Source of the DNA: Anaerolineae bacterium | GTDB lineage: Bacteria; Chloroflexota; Anaerolineae; Aggregatilineales; Phototrophicaceae | NCBI GenBank assembly: GCA_026645945.1 | Contig: JAPKMO010000003.1 | Coordinates: forward strand, 25,319 to 89,318 | Direction: 5' to 3' | Length of the DNA: 64,000 bases | Part shown: one piece after another, positions 43,062-52,113 of the stretch | Layout of the letters: each line of letters starts with the position of its first letter | Numbering within the stretch: the stretch's first letter is position 1 | The notes under the pieces: model-generated | What the model saw: the letters and a program-made list of their open reading frames with translations, nothing else | Told to the model about the DNA's origin: nothing | Database searches by the model: none | Program-made: the position numbers and the translations under genes

Positions 43062-43970
43062 ATGGTTTTGACACAGCATACACATTTTGCGACCACCACG
43101 CGCGGTTTGCAGCGCGACATCCCACCGATGAAATTGTATGAAAAAGCTAAAAAGTTCGGTATCTGGAATCCCAGCGAGATTGATTTTTCGCAAGATGTTG
43201 AGGACTGGAAAAAATTGACCGCTGAAGAAAAGGATGCCATCCTGCGGCTGACTGCGGTTTTCCAATCCGGCGAGGAGGCCGTTACGCTCGACCTGCTGCC
43301 GCTGATTATGACGGTGGCAAAAGAGGGCCGCATCGAAGAAGAGCTGTACCTGACAACGTTTTTGTGGGAAGAAGCCAAACATACCGATTTTTTCAACCGC
43401 TGGCTGGTTGAGGTGGCCGGAAACCCCGGCGACCTGAGCCGCTACCACCTGGACAGCTACCGGGCGCTGTTTTACGAGGCGCTGCCGCAGGCGCTTAACC
43501 GGCTAAGCAGCGACGATTCACCCGCCGCCCAGGTGCAGGCATCCGTGACCTATAACATGATCGTCGAAGGCGTGCTGGCCGAAACCGGCTATCACGTTTA
43601 TTACAACGCGCTGCGCAGCCATAACCTGATGCCCGGCACGACGCGCGGTATTGACTATCTCAAGCAGGATGAGTCGCGGCATATCGCTTACGGCATCTTT
43701 CTGATTTCGCGGCTGGTATCGTTGGACGACTCGCTGTGGGGCATCGTCGAGCAGACCATGAACACGCTGCTTATGCCGGCCATCGGCGTGCTGACCGAAT
43801 CGTTCGATTGTTACGACCCCGTGCCGTTCGGTTTGCGGCCTGACGATTTTACCAGCTTCGCCATGATGCAGTTTCAGAAGCGGGCGGCGCGGCTGGAAAA
43901 AGCGCGCGGCGCGTCGTTAGAGGAAATTTACCGGGTGACGCAGGCGGCAATTGACGCGGGGGATGCGTGA
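43062..43970 (+). CDS. R2-like ligand-binding oxidase (R2lox)
   Basis: 302 residues from ATG 43062 (the ORF track begins 9 codons earlier). Ferritin-fold protein related to the ribonucleotide reductase R2 subunit but with a Mn/Fe centre and a fatty-acid ligand. Predicted metal ligands are Glu72 (GEEAVTLD), Glu104 and His107 (WEEAKH), Glu169 (NMIVEG), and Glu204 and His207 (DESRH). Val74 and Tyr164 are in the places of the Val-Tyr ether cross-link of R2lox. The R2 radical tyrosine and the C-terminal R1-binding tail are absent. It probably catalyses an oxidation of an unknown lipid-like substrate. No ribonucleotide reductase large subunit is nearby. Confidence 0.9.
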   Translation: MVLTQHTHFATTTRGLQRDIPPMKLYEKAKKFGIWNPSEIDFSQDVEDWKKLTAEEKDAILRLTAVFQSGEEAVTLDLLPLIMTVAKEGRIEEELYLTTFLWEEAKHTDFFNRWLVEVAGNPGDLSRYHLDSYRALFYEALPQALNRLSSDDSPAAQVQASVTYNMIVEGVLAETGYHVYYNALRSHNLMPGTTRGIDYLKQDESRHIAYGIFLISRLVSLDDSLWGIVEQTMNTLLMPAIGVLTESFDCYDPVPFGLRPDDFTSFAMMQFQKRAARLEKARGASLEEIYRVTQAAIDAGDA

Positions 43971-44006
43971 ACAGAAGCGCCCCGGCGGTTGGGACGGAAT
44001 TCACCA

Positions 44007-44035
44007 TTGACGCTGCCGAACAGGACTGCTAAACT
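44007..44035 (+). promoter_or_regulatory. tRNA operon promoter
   Basis: TTGACG (44007-44012), 17-base spacer, TAAACT (44030-44035). The predicted transcription start is about 5 bases before the first tRNA. Confidence 0.75.
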
Positions 44036-44046
44036 ACAGGGCATGT

Positions 44047-44118
<72 letters not shown>

Positions 44119-44126
44119 TTTTAAAT

Positions 44127-44200
44127 GGCGACGTAGCTCAGTTGGTCAGAGCGAGCGACTCATAACCGCTAGGTGGCTGGTTCGAATCCAGCCGTCGCCA
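44127..44200 (+). tRNA. tRNA-Met (CAT), elongator-like
   Basis: 74-base cloverleaf: acceptor GGCGACG/CGTCGCC, D stem GCTC/GAGC, anticodon loop CTCATAA and T arm CTGG-TTCGAAT-CCAG with flanking pairs. The top pair of the anticodon stem is an A-C mismatch. It lacks initiator features. A tRNA-Ile2 (lysidine-modified CAT) cannot be fully excluded from sequence alone, since the stem GCGACTCATAAcCGC also resembles that class. Confidence 0.9.
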
Positions 44201-44218
44201 ACTGTAACGATATTAATA

Positions 44219-44247
44219 ATAAGCTCCTGAGTGGAGCTTATTTTTTT
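44219..44247 (+). terminator. intrinsic terminator after the tRNA pair
   Basis: ATAAGCTCC (44219-44227) and GGAGCTTAT (44233-44241) form a perfect 9-bp stem with a five-base loop, followed by a run of seven T. Confidence 0.9.
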
Positions 44248-44307
44248 GCCTATGTGATGAACCAGTGATATATTCTTAATTTAACACATGATCGGAGGTT
44301 CTGTCTG

Positions 44308-44976
44308 ATGAAACAAGCAGTACGAGAGAAAGCGCGCCAGCTGCGCCTTGAAGGGATGTCGGTTCGTGATATCGCCAAAGAATTAAGCGTTTCTCGCGGC
44401 TCAGTCAGTGTGTGGGTGCGCGATGTTCAACTGACTGATGAACAAAAGGAACGTTTGAGGGCCAACCAGAAGCAGTGGGCTGCTCAGAACAATGGCGCTC
44501 AAACCAATCGGCAGTTGGGATTAGTGCGCCGCTCAGCTTTTCAACAGGAAGGAAGGGAAAAGGCAAAAGAGATGCGGCCATTACATCTGGCCGGATGTAT
44601 GTTGTATTGGGCAGAGGGTGGAAAAATACGGAATCGGCTCTATTTTGCAAACTCTGATCCCAATATGCATTTGCTGTTTATGCGATTTTTACGAGAAGAA
44701 ATGGGTGTTAGTAAAGAAGAAATCACGATTTATATCCACTGCCATACAAGTGACCCTAATGCTATAAGACAGCTAGAGGACTACTGGGTTAATCTACTGG
44801 GTTTGTCCCGGTCTAACTTGCGAAAGACTTACACCAAGAAGGGCAGCGAAATCAAACGCAGCATTCTGGAACATGGTGTCTGTGGCGTTGGAGTCCACAG
44901 CACCGAAATCGTCCAGCACATCTACGGCGCGATACAGGAGTACGGCGGGTTCGAGAACCCGGAATGGTTGTTTTAG
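44308..44976 (+). CDS. HTH protein with LAGLIDADG-like C-terminal domain
   Basis: 222 residues. The N-terminal resolvase/Mu-type helix-turn-helix covers about 5-42 (RLEGMSVRDIAKELSVSRGSVSVWVRDV). A basic linker is followed by a domain from about residue 95 with LAGCMLYWAEGGKIRNRLYFANSDPNM and a paired-helix pattern, which resembles homing-endonuclease-like LAGLIDADG folds that have become DNA-binding regulators. Codon use is less GC-rich than in the neighbours, and the gene sits directly behind two tRNA genes, a favoured insertion site. GATCGGAGG precedes the ATG. Not known to be a true endonuclease; function unknown. Confidence 0.75.
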   Translation: MKQAVREKARQLRLEGMSVRDIAKELSVSRGSVSVWVRDVQLTDEQKERLRANQKQWAAQNNGAQTNRQLGLVRRSAFQQEGREKAKEMRPLHLAGCMLYWAEGGKIRNRLYFANSDPNMHLLFMRFLREEMGVSKEEITIYIHCHTSDPNAIRQLEDYWVNLLGLSRSNLRKTYTKKGSEIKRSILEHGVCGVGVHSTEIVQHIYGAIQEYGGFENPEWLF

Positions 44977-46799
44977 CCGCGCCGGTAAACTTTCACGTCG
45001 TCGAACTGCGCGGCCAGCATAAAACCGCCCGCGTCCAGATACCCCTGCTCAAAAAGCCGCTCTAGCTGATCGTGCGTGGGCAGGCCGGGATCGTAGATGA
45101 TGATTTCTACTTCCAGATCATCCCACAGCGCGGCGGGGTTGCTGCGGTAGCGTTGGATGTCTTCTTCTGCCAGCAGATGGCTCGGCGTCAGAATGGACGC
45201 AAAACGATATTCGTGCAGCCATATAAAATACAGGTTGTCGGCCAGGATGGTCTGTTCCGGCGGGATATTTTCCTGCACCCACAGCGCCGCCGGCGCGGGC
45301 GGCAGGTGTAAAGGTTTCCCCGACCGCAGATGATCGAACGGGACGCTGAGCGTGATGCCGAGGCCGACTGCTGCGAAAAAAACGAACGCTGCTGCGCCAT
45401 GTCCGGGTGTGTCCACGCCGCGCCGGAAACCGGCGGCAAACAGCCGCGCGACCAGCACTGCGTAGATGGGCATCAGCGGCACATGATAATAATCTATGGT
45501 GATGACGGCCATCAGACTGAGCGCGGCCAGCCCCAGAACGGCTACCAGCGCCGGCATCCAATCGCGCCGGTAAAACGCCGCCGCCAGCCCGGCTGCCACC
45601 AGCACAAATTCAAAACGGGATGTTTCAGCCAGCACGCGGATATGGCCGGCGAACGTGCCGAGCAGCGCGAGAAAATTCTGCGGGCTGCGCGGGGGCAGGC
45701 GGCTTACAAACAGCGCCGTGTCCGGCAGGATTTGAACGGCTGCCACGACCGCGCCGCCGGCCAGCCCGCCCAGGCCGTACAGCCATAATCCGGCTTCCGG
45801 CCACCGGTGCCCCCGCCGCGCCTGCCGGACATAACGCGGGCCGTACAGCCCGACCAGCATGGCCGCTCCAAAGCCGCCGGCGTGGTAGTGGCTGAACATG
45901 CCCAGACCTATCGCCAGCCCGGCCAGAAAATGCAGCCACCGCCGCTCCCATTTGAGCGCCGCTGAATGCAGCCACAGTGAAACCGCCAGCGCCAGCGCCA
46001 GCCCGACATCGTGCCGGATGCGCGCTGCAACCATGTATACCGCGCTGGCGAACAGCGCCCCCGCCGTCATCCAGCCGGTCGTGCGATCATAAAGGTTGGC
46101 TGCGCCGACCGCCGCAAACGGTATAACGGCCAGCGCCACCAAAAAGGAAAACAGCCGCCCTTCCCACAAACCAACACCCACCAGAGATAACCAAGCGGCC
46201 ATCGCCTGCGGGAAACGCGGCAGGTAAAAAGCCGGGCCATGATCCACACCCAGCATAATCCAGTCCAGCGGGTAGCCGGCGCGCAGATAACTGTACGCCC
46301 AGCTGAGAATCCAGGGTTCGTCAATGATGTGAACATCGGGATAGGTGGAAAGCGCGAGGATTCGGAGCAGGGTAACGCCCGCCGCCAGCGCCGCAAGGCC
46401 GCCGACCAGCGCCGGAGTTCGGCGGAAGGGCGCGCGTTCGCCGAACAGCGTCCAGTACGCCAGGCTGAAAGCCGCCGCCAGGGCGACCGCCATATGCGCG
46501 TACACCCATTCCGGTCGCAGCCCCAAACCCAGAATGCCGAGCAGGATGACGCCAATTACAATGAAAACCGCCTGCCACCGTTGGGCGGTGCGGCGGAGGC
46601 GTTCCAGACGCTCCGGTTTAATCCAGGCGGCGAAAGCTGTTACAGCCAGCGCCAGAGCGAGGTTGGCGGCGGCCAGCACGCCAAAAGAGAGGCTGCGTCC
46701 CTGGCCGGATTGTGCCGCATAAAGGGTGATATGGAGGAGCAGGGCGGCGTAAAATGCGGCCATCCCCATCCACAGGCGGCGTACAGCGTTTCCGTTCAT
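44973..46799 (-). CDS. GT-C (GT39/ArnT-like) membrane glycosyltransferase
   Basis: 608 residues with about twelve transmembrane helices. The first outer loop carries the acidic motif IIDEPWILSWAYSYLRAGYPLDWI (around residues 155-178), typical of the catalytic Asp/Glu in dolichyl/undecaprenyl-phosphate-sugar-dependent GT-C enzymes. A soluble C-terminal part of about 90 residues follows the last helix. It probably adds a sugar from a lipid carrier to a surface lipid, polymer or protein. It overlaps the preceding convergent gene by 4 bases. A second GT-C protein occurs at 59793-61451. Confidence 0.85.
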   Translation of the reverse strand: MNGNAVRRLWMGMAAFYAALLLHITLYAAQSGQGRSLSFGVLAAANLALALAVTAFAAWIKPERLERLRRTAQRWQAVFIVIGVILLGILGLGLRPEWVYAHMAVALAAAFSLAYWTLFGERAPFRRTPALVGGLAALAAGVTLLRILALSTYPDVHIIDEPWILSWAYSYLRAGYPLDWIMLGVDHGPAFYLPRFPQAMAAWLSLVGVGLWEGRLFSFLVALAVIPFAAVGAANLYDRTTGWMTAGALFASAVYMVAARIRHDVGLALALAVSLWLHSAALKWERRWLHFLAGLAIGLGMFSHYHAGGFGAAMLVGLYGPRYVRQARRGHRWPEAGLWLYGLGGLAGGAVVAAVQILPDTALFVSRLPPRSPQNFLALLGTFAGHIRVLAETSRFEFVLVAAGLAAAFYRRDWMPALVAVLGLAALSLMAVITIDYYHVPLMPIYAVLVARLFAAGFRRGVDTPGHGAAAFVFFAAVGLGITLSVPFDHLRSGKPLHLPPAPAALWVQENIPPEQTILADNLYFIWLHEYRFASILTPSHLLAEEDIQRYRSNPAALWDDLEVEIIIYDPGLPTHDQLERLFEQGYLDAGGFMLAAQFDDVKVYRRG

Positions 46800-46825
46800 C
46801 TTCGGCCTGCCAAAAGCGGGTTATT

Positions 46826-48088
46826 TTATGCCGGGGGATGATAGCCGCTCTCCTCCAACCGCGCCAGATCATCCCAGGTTTCGCGGCGGCGGGTGACTTG
46901 CCAGGTCTGGCCGTCTTCCGAAACAATCACTTCCGGTGGGCGCGGGCGCTGGTTGTAGTTGCTTGCCATCACCCAACCATATGCTCCGGCGGTTAGCACC
47001 GCCAGCAGATCGCCGGGCCGGATGTCCGGCAGCAGACGGCTGCGCCCCAGCACATCCGCCGTTTCACAAACCGGGCCGACAACATCAACCGGGTGGCGGG
47101 CAGCGCCTTCAGCCGGTTGCAAAAGCGGCACGATTTCATGATAGGCGTCGTACAGGGCGGGGCGAATCAGTTCCGCCATGCTGCCATCGGTAATCAAGAA
47201 AGTCTGCCCAGCCTGCTGCTTGCGGTACAGCGCCGTCACCACCAGGATACCGGCATCGGCGATGATCGAGCGCCCCGGTTCGAGCAGGACGGTATAACCC
47301 ACCAGCAGCGGCTTGAGCGCAGCGGCGAAGTCCTCCGGCGGAGGCACGGTTTCATCGGGCGTGTAGGCTGTTGGCAGGCCGCCGCCGATGTTCACAGTTT
47401 GGATGGCGGGGTAGGGGGCGATCAAATTCAGCGCGGCCTCGACCGCGCTGCGCGTGGCCTGCGTGTCGTGGAGCTGGCTGCCGATGTGAATGTGGATACC
47501 CTCGAAGCGTAGATGCGGGTAATCGGTCTGATGCGCCAGCATGTCGCGTACTACGTCCGCCGGCAGGCCGAACTTAGCGCCGCTGTGTCCGGTGGCGATA
47601 TGGGGATGCGTGCTGGCGGCGATGTCCGGGTTCAAGCGCAGCGCCACCCGCGCCGTTCTGCCAGCTTCGGCGGCCAGGTGGTCGAGCAGGCGGATTTCGT
47701 CCGGGTTTTCGACATTGAACCAGCCGACATTATGTTCCAGCGCGTAGCGCAGTTCGGCGGGCGTTTTGCCCACGCCGGCAAAAACGATGGTTTCGGGGCG
47801 CGCGCCGGCCAGCAGCGCCCGGTGAATTTCGCCGCCGCTGACGGCATCCACGCCGGCCCCGGCGGCCACCAGCGCCCTGAGTATCGCCAGGCTGGCATTG
47901 GCTTTGGCGCTGTAATGAATATGGGTGTTCATGCCGGCGAAAGCCTGCTGGATGCGCCCCAGGTTGGCGAGCGCGCGGCGCTGGCTGTAGATATAAACCG
48001 GCGTACCGCAGGCAGCGGCGATGTCCGCCGCCCGCACCGAGTCCACAGACAGCGCGCCGTTCTGATATTGAATGGAGTCGTTGAACAT
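46826..48088 (-). CDS. lysA: diaminopimelate decarboxylase
   Basis: 420 residues. PLP enzyme of the alanine-racemase fold that makes L-lysine from meso-diaminopimelate, the last step of lysine synthesis. Motifs are the PLP lysine in HYSAKAN (about residue 60), HIGSQL, VNIGGGLPTAY, EPGRSIIADAG, the dimer-active-site CETADVLGRSR, and AGAYGWVMASNYNQRPRPPEV. It lies 3 bases after the cyclase gene and 26 bases before the glycosyltransferase, so the three minus-strand genes may be co-transcribed. Confidence 0.95.
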   Translation of the reverse strand: MFNDSIQYQNGALSVDSVRAADIAAACGTPVYIYSQRRALANLGRIQQAFAGMNTHIHYSAKANASLAILRALVAAGAGVDAVSGGEIHRALLAGARPETIVFAGVGKTPAELRYALEHNVGWFNVENPDEIRLLDHLAAEAGRTARVALRLNPDIAASTHPHIATGHSGAKFGLPADVVRDMLAHQTDYPHLRFEGIHIHIGSQLHDTQATRSAVEAALNLIAPYPAIQTVNIGGGLPTAYTPDETVPPPEDFAAALKPLLVGYTVLLEPGRSIIADAGILVVTALYRKQQAGQTFLITDGSMAELIRPALYDAYHEIVPLLQPAEGAARHPVDVVGPVCETADVLGRSRLLPDIRPGDLLAVLTAGAYGWVMASNYNQRPRPPEVIVSEDGQTWQVTRRRETWDDLARLEESGYHPPA

Positions 48089-48091
48089 GGT

Positions 48092-50125
48092 TTAGTGCGG
48101 CACGCCCTGCGCGTTTTTGAGTCCCAGCACACGGAAAACCCGTGAAGGCTGGTGAATGCCTTTGAGCGATACTGCTCCCAGTTCTTCCGCTACCACCAGA
48201 TTATCGAGCATCTGGTAGGTGTTCTGGCTGATGAGCGTTTGCCCCCCTTCGGCGATGCTGCACAGCCGCGCGCCCAGGTTGACGATGCGGCCCAGCGCAG
48301 TGAATTCGCTGCGGACGGGATGGCCGAACTCACCGGCGATGGCCTCGCCGGAGCTGATGCCCACCCCCATAAACGGCAGCTCGCGCCCCTGGGCGGCCAT
48401 CACGCGCTGAAGCTCCCGGTGAATGGCCTGCATTTCCATAGCGGCCTGGACGGCGCGGAAGGCGTGATCTTCCATGTGTATAGGCGTGCCGAACAGCCCG
48501 ATGACTTCATCGCCGACGAATTTATCCAGGGTTCCACCGTGTTTAAAAATCACGTCGGTCATGCGCCCCAGGAATATATTCAGCGTTTTGACCAGTTCTT
48601 CCGGCTCAATGCGTTCCGCCCATTCGGTCGAGCCGCGCAGGTCGGCGAACAGGACGCTTAAAACCACGCGCTCGCCGTCCAGCAGGTTAGTATCGGCCCG
48701 CTGGAGCAGGTGTTCCAGCACCTTCGGGTCAACCGAACGGCTGAGCAGCATTCGCATCCGGCGCTGTTCCAGGCGCTCGAAGATGGCGGTATCCACCTGG
48801 CTGGTGATGGCGGCCAGGATGCGCCGATCTTCGGCATCAAAGCCCCTGGCGCGGGTGCTGTTGAGCGCCCCAAAAACGCCGATGATCCGTTCGTTGAGGA
48901 TGAGCGGCACAGCCACCGTCGAGCGCACCGGGCCGTCGGCCTGGTTTGAAAAAACCAGCTCGCCCCGCTCGATCGCCTGGCGGGCGATCCGGTGGATGAC
49001 CTCCTGGTAGCCCGGCGTGGTGATCTGCCCGTCTACCGTTGCCGAGCGCAGTTCCAGTTCTTCTTTATCGCCGGTTTTATACAGCATGATGAAGCCGATT
49101 TCGCTGGAGATGGCCTCGCATAACTCGTTCAAAACCGCCTGGAGCAGGGCGTCGAAATCCTTTTCCCGGTCGCGGATGCGGTCTATGCGGTAAATGGTTT
49201 CCAGTTCGCGCTTCCGCAGCGAAAGCTGGTGATAAATGCGGCTGAAAACAATGGCCGAGTCCATCTGGGACATGAGCGCGTGCAGCAGGCGGTGGTCGCC
49301 GATGGAAAACGGCTGCTGACGCCCGACGACGACGGCGCCCAAGCGCGCCCCGGCGACGATAAACGGCGCGGCCAGCAGCTTCAGGTCGTCAAAACCGTCC
49401 GGCGCGGGGATCACCTGGGGGATGCTGATGTCAGTCGCATGGCGGCGAATGTGTTCCAGCGCCGGCGAGTTGAGATCGAACTTGTCCACCACGCCGCGCA
49501 CGATCATCTCGCCGCTGTCAACATGCGTCAGCAGCACCAAGCACAGTTCGGCATGGTACTGGTGCAGCAGAATGGTCGTAAAGCCGCTGATGAGTTCACC
49601 CTCGTTGGCGGTGCGGTCGCGCAGGCGGTCAATCTCAAAAATAGCTTCTAGTTCGCGGTTGCGCTGGTTGAGCTTCCAGACGGTGCGCGCCTGGATAACC
49701 GCCGAATCGATCTGGCTTTCCGCCAGGGAAAGCCGGGCGATTTCCTCCGGGCTGAAGGGCCGGCTGTCGCGCACCAGGACGATGCCGCCCAGGGGGAACT
49801 CGTCCAGGATGATCTGCACGCCCAGGGTATAGGCCCAGCGGGTATCGGCCAGCGGCGCCGGCGTGGAAAGTTCCATCGCCTGCCGGGAAAGCTGGGCGCA
49901 GACCGAGTCCGGCAGGCCGGCACTCGCCATACATTCGATGTCGTCGCTGGTTTCGGCCACCAGGACGATGGCGCAGCCTTCCGCCTCGAAGTCCTGCTTT
50001 AGCAGCTCGGCGATTTTTTCAAACATGGCCTGGGGGTCGCCGTCATCGTGCAGTGTATCGCGCGCTTGGTCGAGGGCCAGCACAAGCTGGAGCGCGCGGG
50101 CAGTATCTTGCTGGTCGGTTGGCAT
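48092..50125 (-). CDS. GAF-domain adenylate/guanylate cyclase
   Basis: 677 residues. Three GAF-type sensory domains cover about residues 20-165, 175-315 and 325-465. A class III nucleotide cyclase catalytic domain follows (about 490-660). The cyclase has both metal aspartates (SVLFADLRGSTEW and DKFVGDEVIGLFG), the purine-contact Lys of DKF, and the Asn/Arg pair in VNLGARL. The substrate-specificity position reads SEFTALG, so ATP versus GTP cannot be decided. GAF domains bind small ligands or respond to redox, so this is a soluble signal-to-cyclic-nucleotide converter. The many Crp-family proteins of the window are possible receptors. GAGGAA precedes the ATG. Confidence 0.92.
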   Translation of the reverse strand: MPTDQQDTARALQLVLALDQARDTLHDDGDPQAMFEKIAELLKQDFEAEGCAIVLVAETSDDIECMASAGLPDSVCAQLSRQAMELSTPAPLADTRWAYTLGVQIILDEFPLGGIVLVRDSRPFSPEEIARLSLAESQIDSAVIQARTVWKLNQRNRELEAIFEIDRLRDRTANEGELISGFTTILLHQYHAELCLVLLTHVDSGEMIVRGVVDKFDLNSPALEHIRRHATDISIPQVIPAPDGFDDLKLLAAPFIVAGARLGAVVVGRQQPFSIGDHRLLHALMSQMDSAIVFSRIYHQLSLRKRELETIYRIDRIRDREKDFDALLQAVLNELCEAISSEIGFIMLYKTGDKEELELRSATVDGQITTPGYQEVIHRIARQAIERGELVFSNQADGPVRSTVAVPLILNERIIGVFGALNSTRARGFDAEDRRILAAITSQVDTAIFERLEQRRMRMLLSRSVDPKVLEHLLQRADTNLLDGERVVLSVLFADLRGSTEWAERIEPEELVKTLNIFLGRMTDVIFKHGGTLDKFVGDEVIGLFGTPIHMEDHAFRAVQAAMEMQAIHRELQRVMAAQGRELPFMGVGISSGEAIAGEFGHPVRSEFTALGRIVNLGARLCSIAEGGQTLISQNTYQMLDNLVVAEELGAVSLKGIHQPSRVFRVLGLKNAQGVPH

Positions 50126-50171
50126 AATTTCCTCGTTCGTTTAAATGTCCAAACGCGGTTTTAACCCAGTA

Positions 50172-50200
50172 TTGTACACTCTGGCAAGGCGCGGTATGCT
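50172..50200 (+). promoter_or_regulatory. promoter of the dynamin operon
   Basis: TTGTAC (50172-50177), 17-base spacer, TATGCT (50195-50200), about 50 bases upstream of the first dynamin-like gene. Confidence 0.55.
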
Positions 50201-50248
50201 CATAAGTATAGCAGAGAACCTTTCGTAAGGCTTGCGGGCCACAGGTAG

Positions 50249-52105
50249 GTGATTTTGGCTGTTGAACATGTCGAAACCAAACTGGCGCTGGAATACGAGG
50301 CCATCCGGCGGCGGGAATATGAGTTAATTACGCGCCTGCTGGATGTGCTGCCGACGGTGGATAACCTGCCGGAGGAGCGGCTGGCGCAGGTGCGCGACGC
50401 GCTGTTTCATGCCGACCATCCCTTCCTGGTGGTGCTGGTCGGGCCGTTTAGCTCCGGCAAATCCAGCATCATCAATGCCTTGCTCGGCCAGCCGGATTTG
50501 CTGGCTGTTGGCCCGGTGCCGACCACCGACCGCATCAGCATCCTGCGTTGGGGCGAAAACGCTGAACGGATGACCTCCGCCGGCGAAGTGGATACGGTGT
50601 TTTATCCCTCGCCGCTGCTGCAAAAGGTCAGCCTGGTAGATACGCCGGGGCTGGAGTCCATTTTCCAGAAGCACGAGGAAACCACGCGCCGGTTTTTGCA
50701 CCGTGCCGACGTGGTGCTGCTGGTGATGCTGGCGACCCAGGCCATGACCGCGCGCAACCTGGAATACCTGCAAACGCTCAAAGAATACGGCAAGAAGGTT
50801 ATCCTCGTCATCAACCAGGCCGACCTGCTGACGGCGGAAGATGCCGAGGCCGTCCGTGAATACGTGCTTGACCAGAGCCAGGCGCAGCTTGGATACAAGC
50901 CGGATGTTTGGCTGGTATCGGCGCGGCAGGGGCTGGCGGCCTACCAAAACGGCGAACTGAACCGCGCCAACTGGAAAGCCAGCGGCCTGAGCCGGATTGA
51001 AGAATATGTGGATGACCAGTTAAACGACGTGGCGCGGCTGCGGCAGAAGCTCCAGACACCGCTGCAAATCGCCCAGAACGTGAACCAGGCTGCGCTGGAC
51101 GCTGTGCGCGCCAATCAGGCGGCGCTCGACCATTACCAGGGCATTTCCAGCAATATCGAACAGCAGTTGGCGGCGCAGAAGCGCGAACAGGAAAAAGTCA
51201 TCCGCGAAATCAGCGCAGAAGTCAGCGATCGGTTCGGCACGGCGGCCATGCGCGGCAGCGAAGCCGTTCAGGACATTTTTCGATTGGGGCAGGCGTTCCT
51301 TTCGGTGTGGCGGGGCGTGCTGGAACTGGTCGGCCTGTCCGGGCTGCTGCGGCGCGGCGGCGGGCGCTCGTACATCAAAACCGCTTTCGAGCGACGCAAG
51401 GCCTTCGAGCCAATCGGTGAACTGCCCGGTGTGGTAGACAAACTCGCGCCGCGCCTGGAAGGTAAGGACATCCAGGATATTGATGATTTAGTGAAATATG
51501 CCCGGCGCGAGATTGACGCGCTGCCGCCGGCCATTCGTGGTAAGGTGATCGGCAGCATTCAGCCGCCGCAGAAGTACGACCGTTCGGCGCTGCAAGACGT
51601 TCGCCCGGCACTGGAAGCCCTTGAAGATGAAGCGAAACGGGTCGAAACCGACCGCCTGGAGCAGACGCTCCGCAATGCGCTGATGTACCTGGCGGCTTTT
51701 GAGGCGCTTCTCATCATCCTGATCGTGTTCGTGCTGGCCGGCGGCGGCAATCTGGTCGCGCCGGAGAACCAGGGAACGCTGGTCGCTTTTATCGTGCTGG
51801 TTGGGCTGGCGCTGCTGGGGCTGCTGTTCATGCCGCTGCGTGGCCGCCTGCTGGAGTCCGCCTATACCAACCGGATGTTAAAATTACAGGCGCGGTATAT
51901 CGAAACGCTGACGAAGGCCGCCGATAAACAGATCGAATATGGGATGCGCCTGCGCCGGGATGCGATTCTGCCGCTCACCCGTTTGATCGAAGCGCAGACG
52001 CAGATACAAAGCGAACAACTATCGCAGTTACAAACCGCCCAGCAGGAGATGGTCAGCATCGAAGGGGCGCTGACGGCGCTGGGGCGCAAACGTCTACCGT
52101 TGTGA
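50249..52105 (+). CDS. bacterial dynamin-like GTPase (first of pair)
   Basis: 618 residues from GTG 50249. Large membrane-remodelling GTPase: P-loop GPFSSGKSS (about residues 71-79), switch I threonine in PVPTTDRI, DTPG (about 133-136), and NQAD as G4. Long helical stalk segments follow, plus a hydrophobic hairpin near residues 487-535 (YLAAFEALLIILIVFVLAGGG and VAFIVLVGLALLGLLFM) that can insert in the membrane. Paired bacterial dynamins (as in DynA/B) tubulate or protect membranes under stress. The stop is directly followed by the second dynamin gene. Confidence 0.88.
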   Translation: MILAVEHVETKLALEYEAIRRREYELITRLLDVLPTVDNLPEERLAQVRDALFHADHPFLVVLVGPFSSGKSSIINALLGQPDLLAVGPVPTTDRISILRWGENAERMTSAGEVDTVFYPSPLLQKVSLVDTPGLESIFQKHEETTRRFLHRADVVLLVMLATQAMTARNLEYLQTLKEYGKKVILVINQADLLTAEDAEAVREYVLDQSQAQLGYKPDVWLVSARQGLAAYQNGELNRANWKASGLSRIEEYVDDQLNDVARLRQKLQTPLQIAQNVNQAALDAVRANQAALDHYQGISSNIEQQLAAQKREQEKVIREISAEVSDRFGTAAMRGSEAVQDIFRLGQAFLSVWRGVLELVGLSGLLRRGGGRSYIKTAFERRKAFEPIGELPGVVDKLAPRLEGKDIQDIDDLVKYARREIDALPPAIRGKVIGSIQPPQKYDRSALQDVRPALEALEDEAKRVETDRLEQTLRNALMYLAAFEALLIILIVFVLAGGGNLVAPENQGTLVAFIVLVGLALLGLLFMPLRGRLLESAYTNRMLKLQARYIETLTKAADKQIEYGMRLRRDAILPLTRLIEAQTQIQSEQLSQLQTAQQEMVSIEGALTALGRKRLPL

Positions 52106-52113
52106 GGAACACC

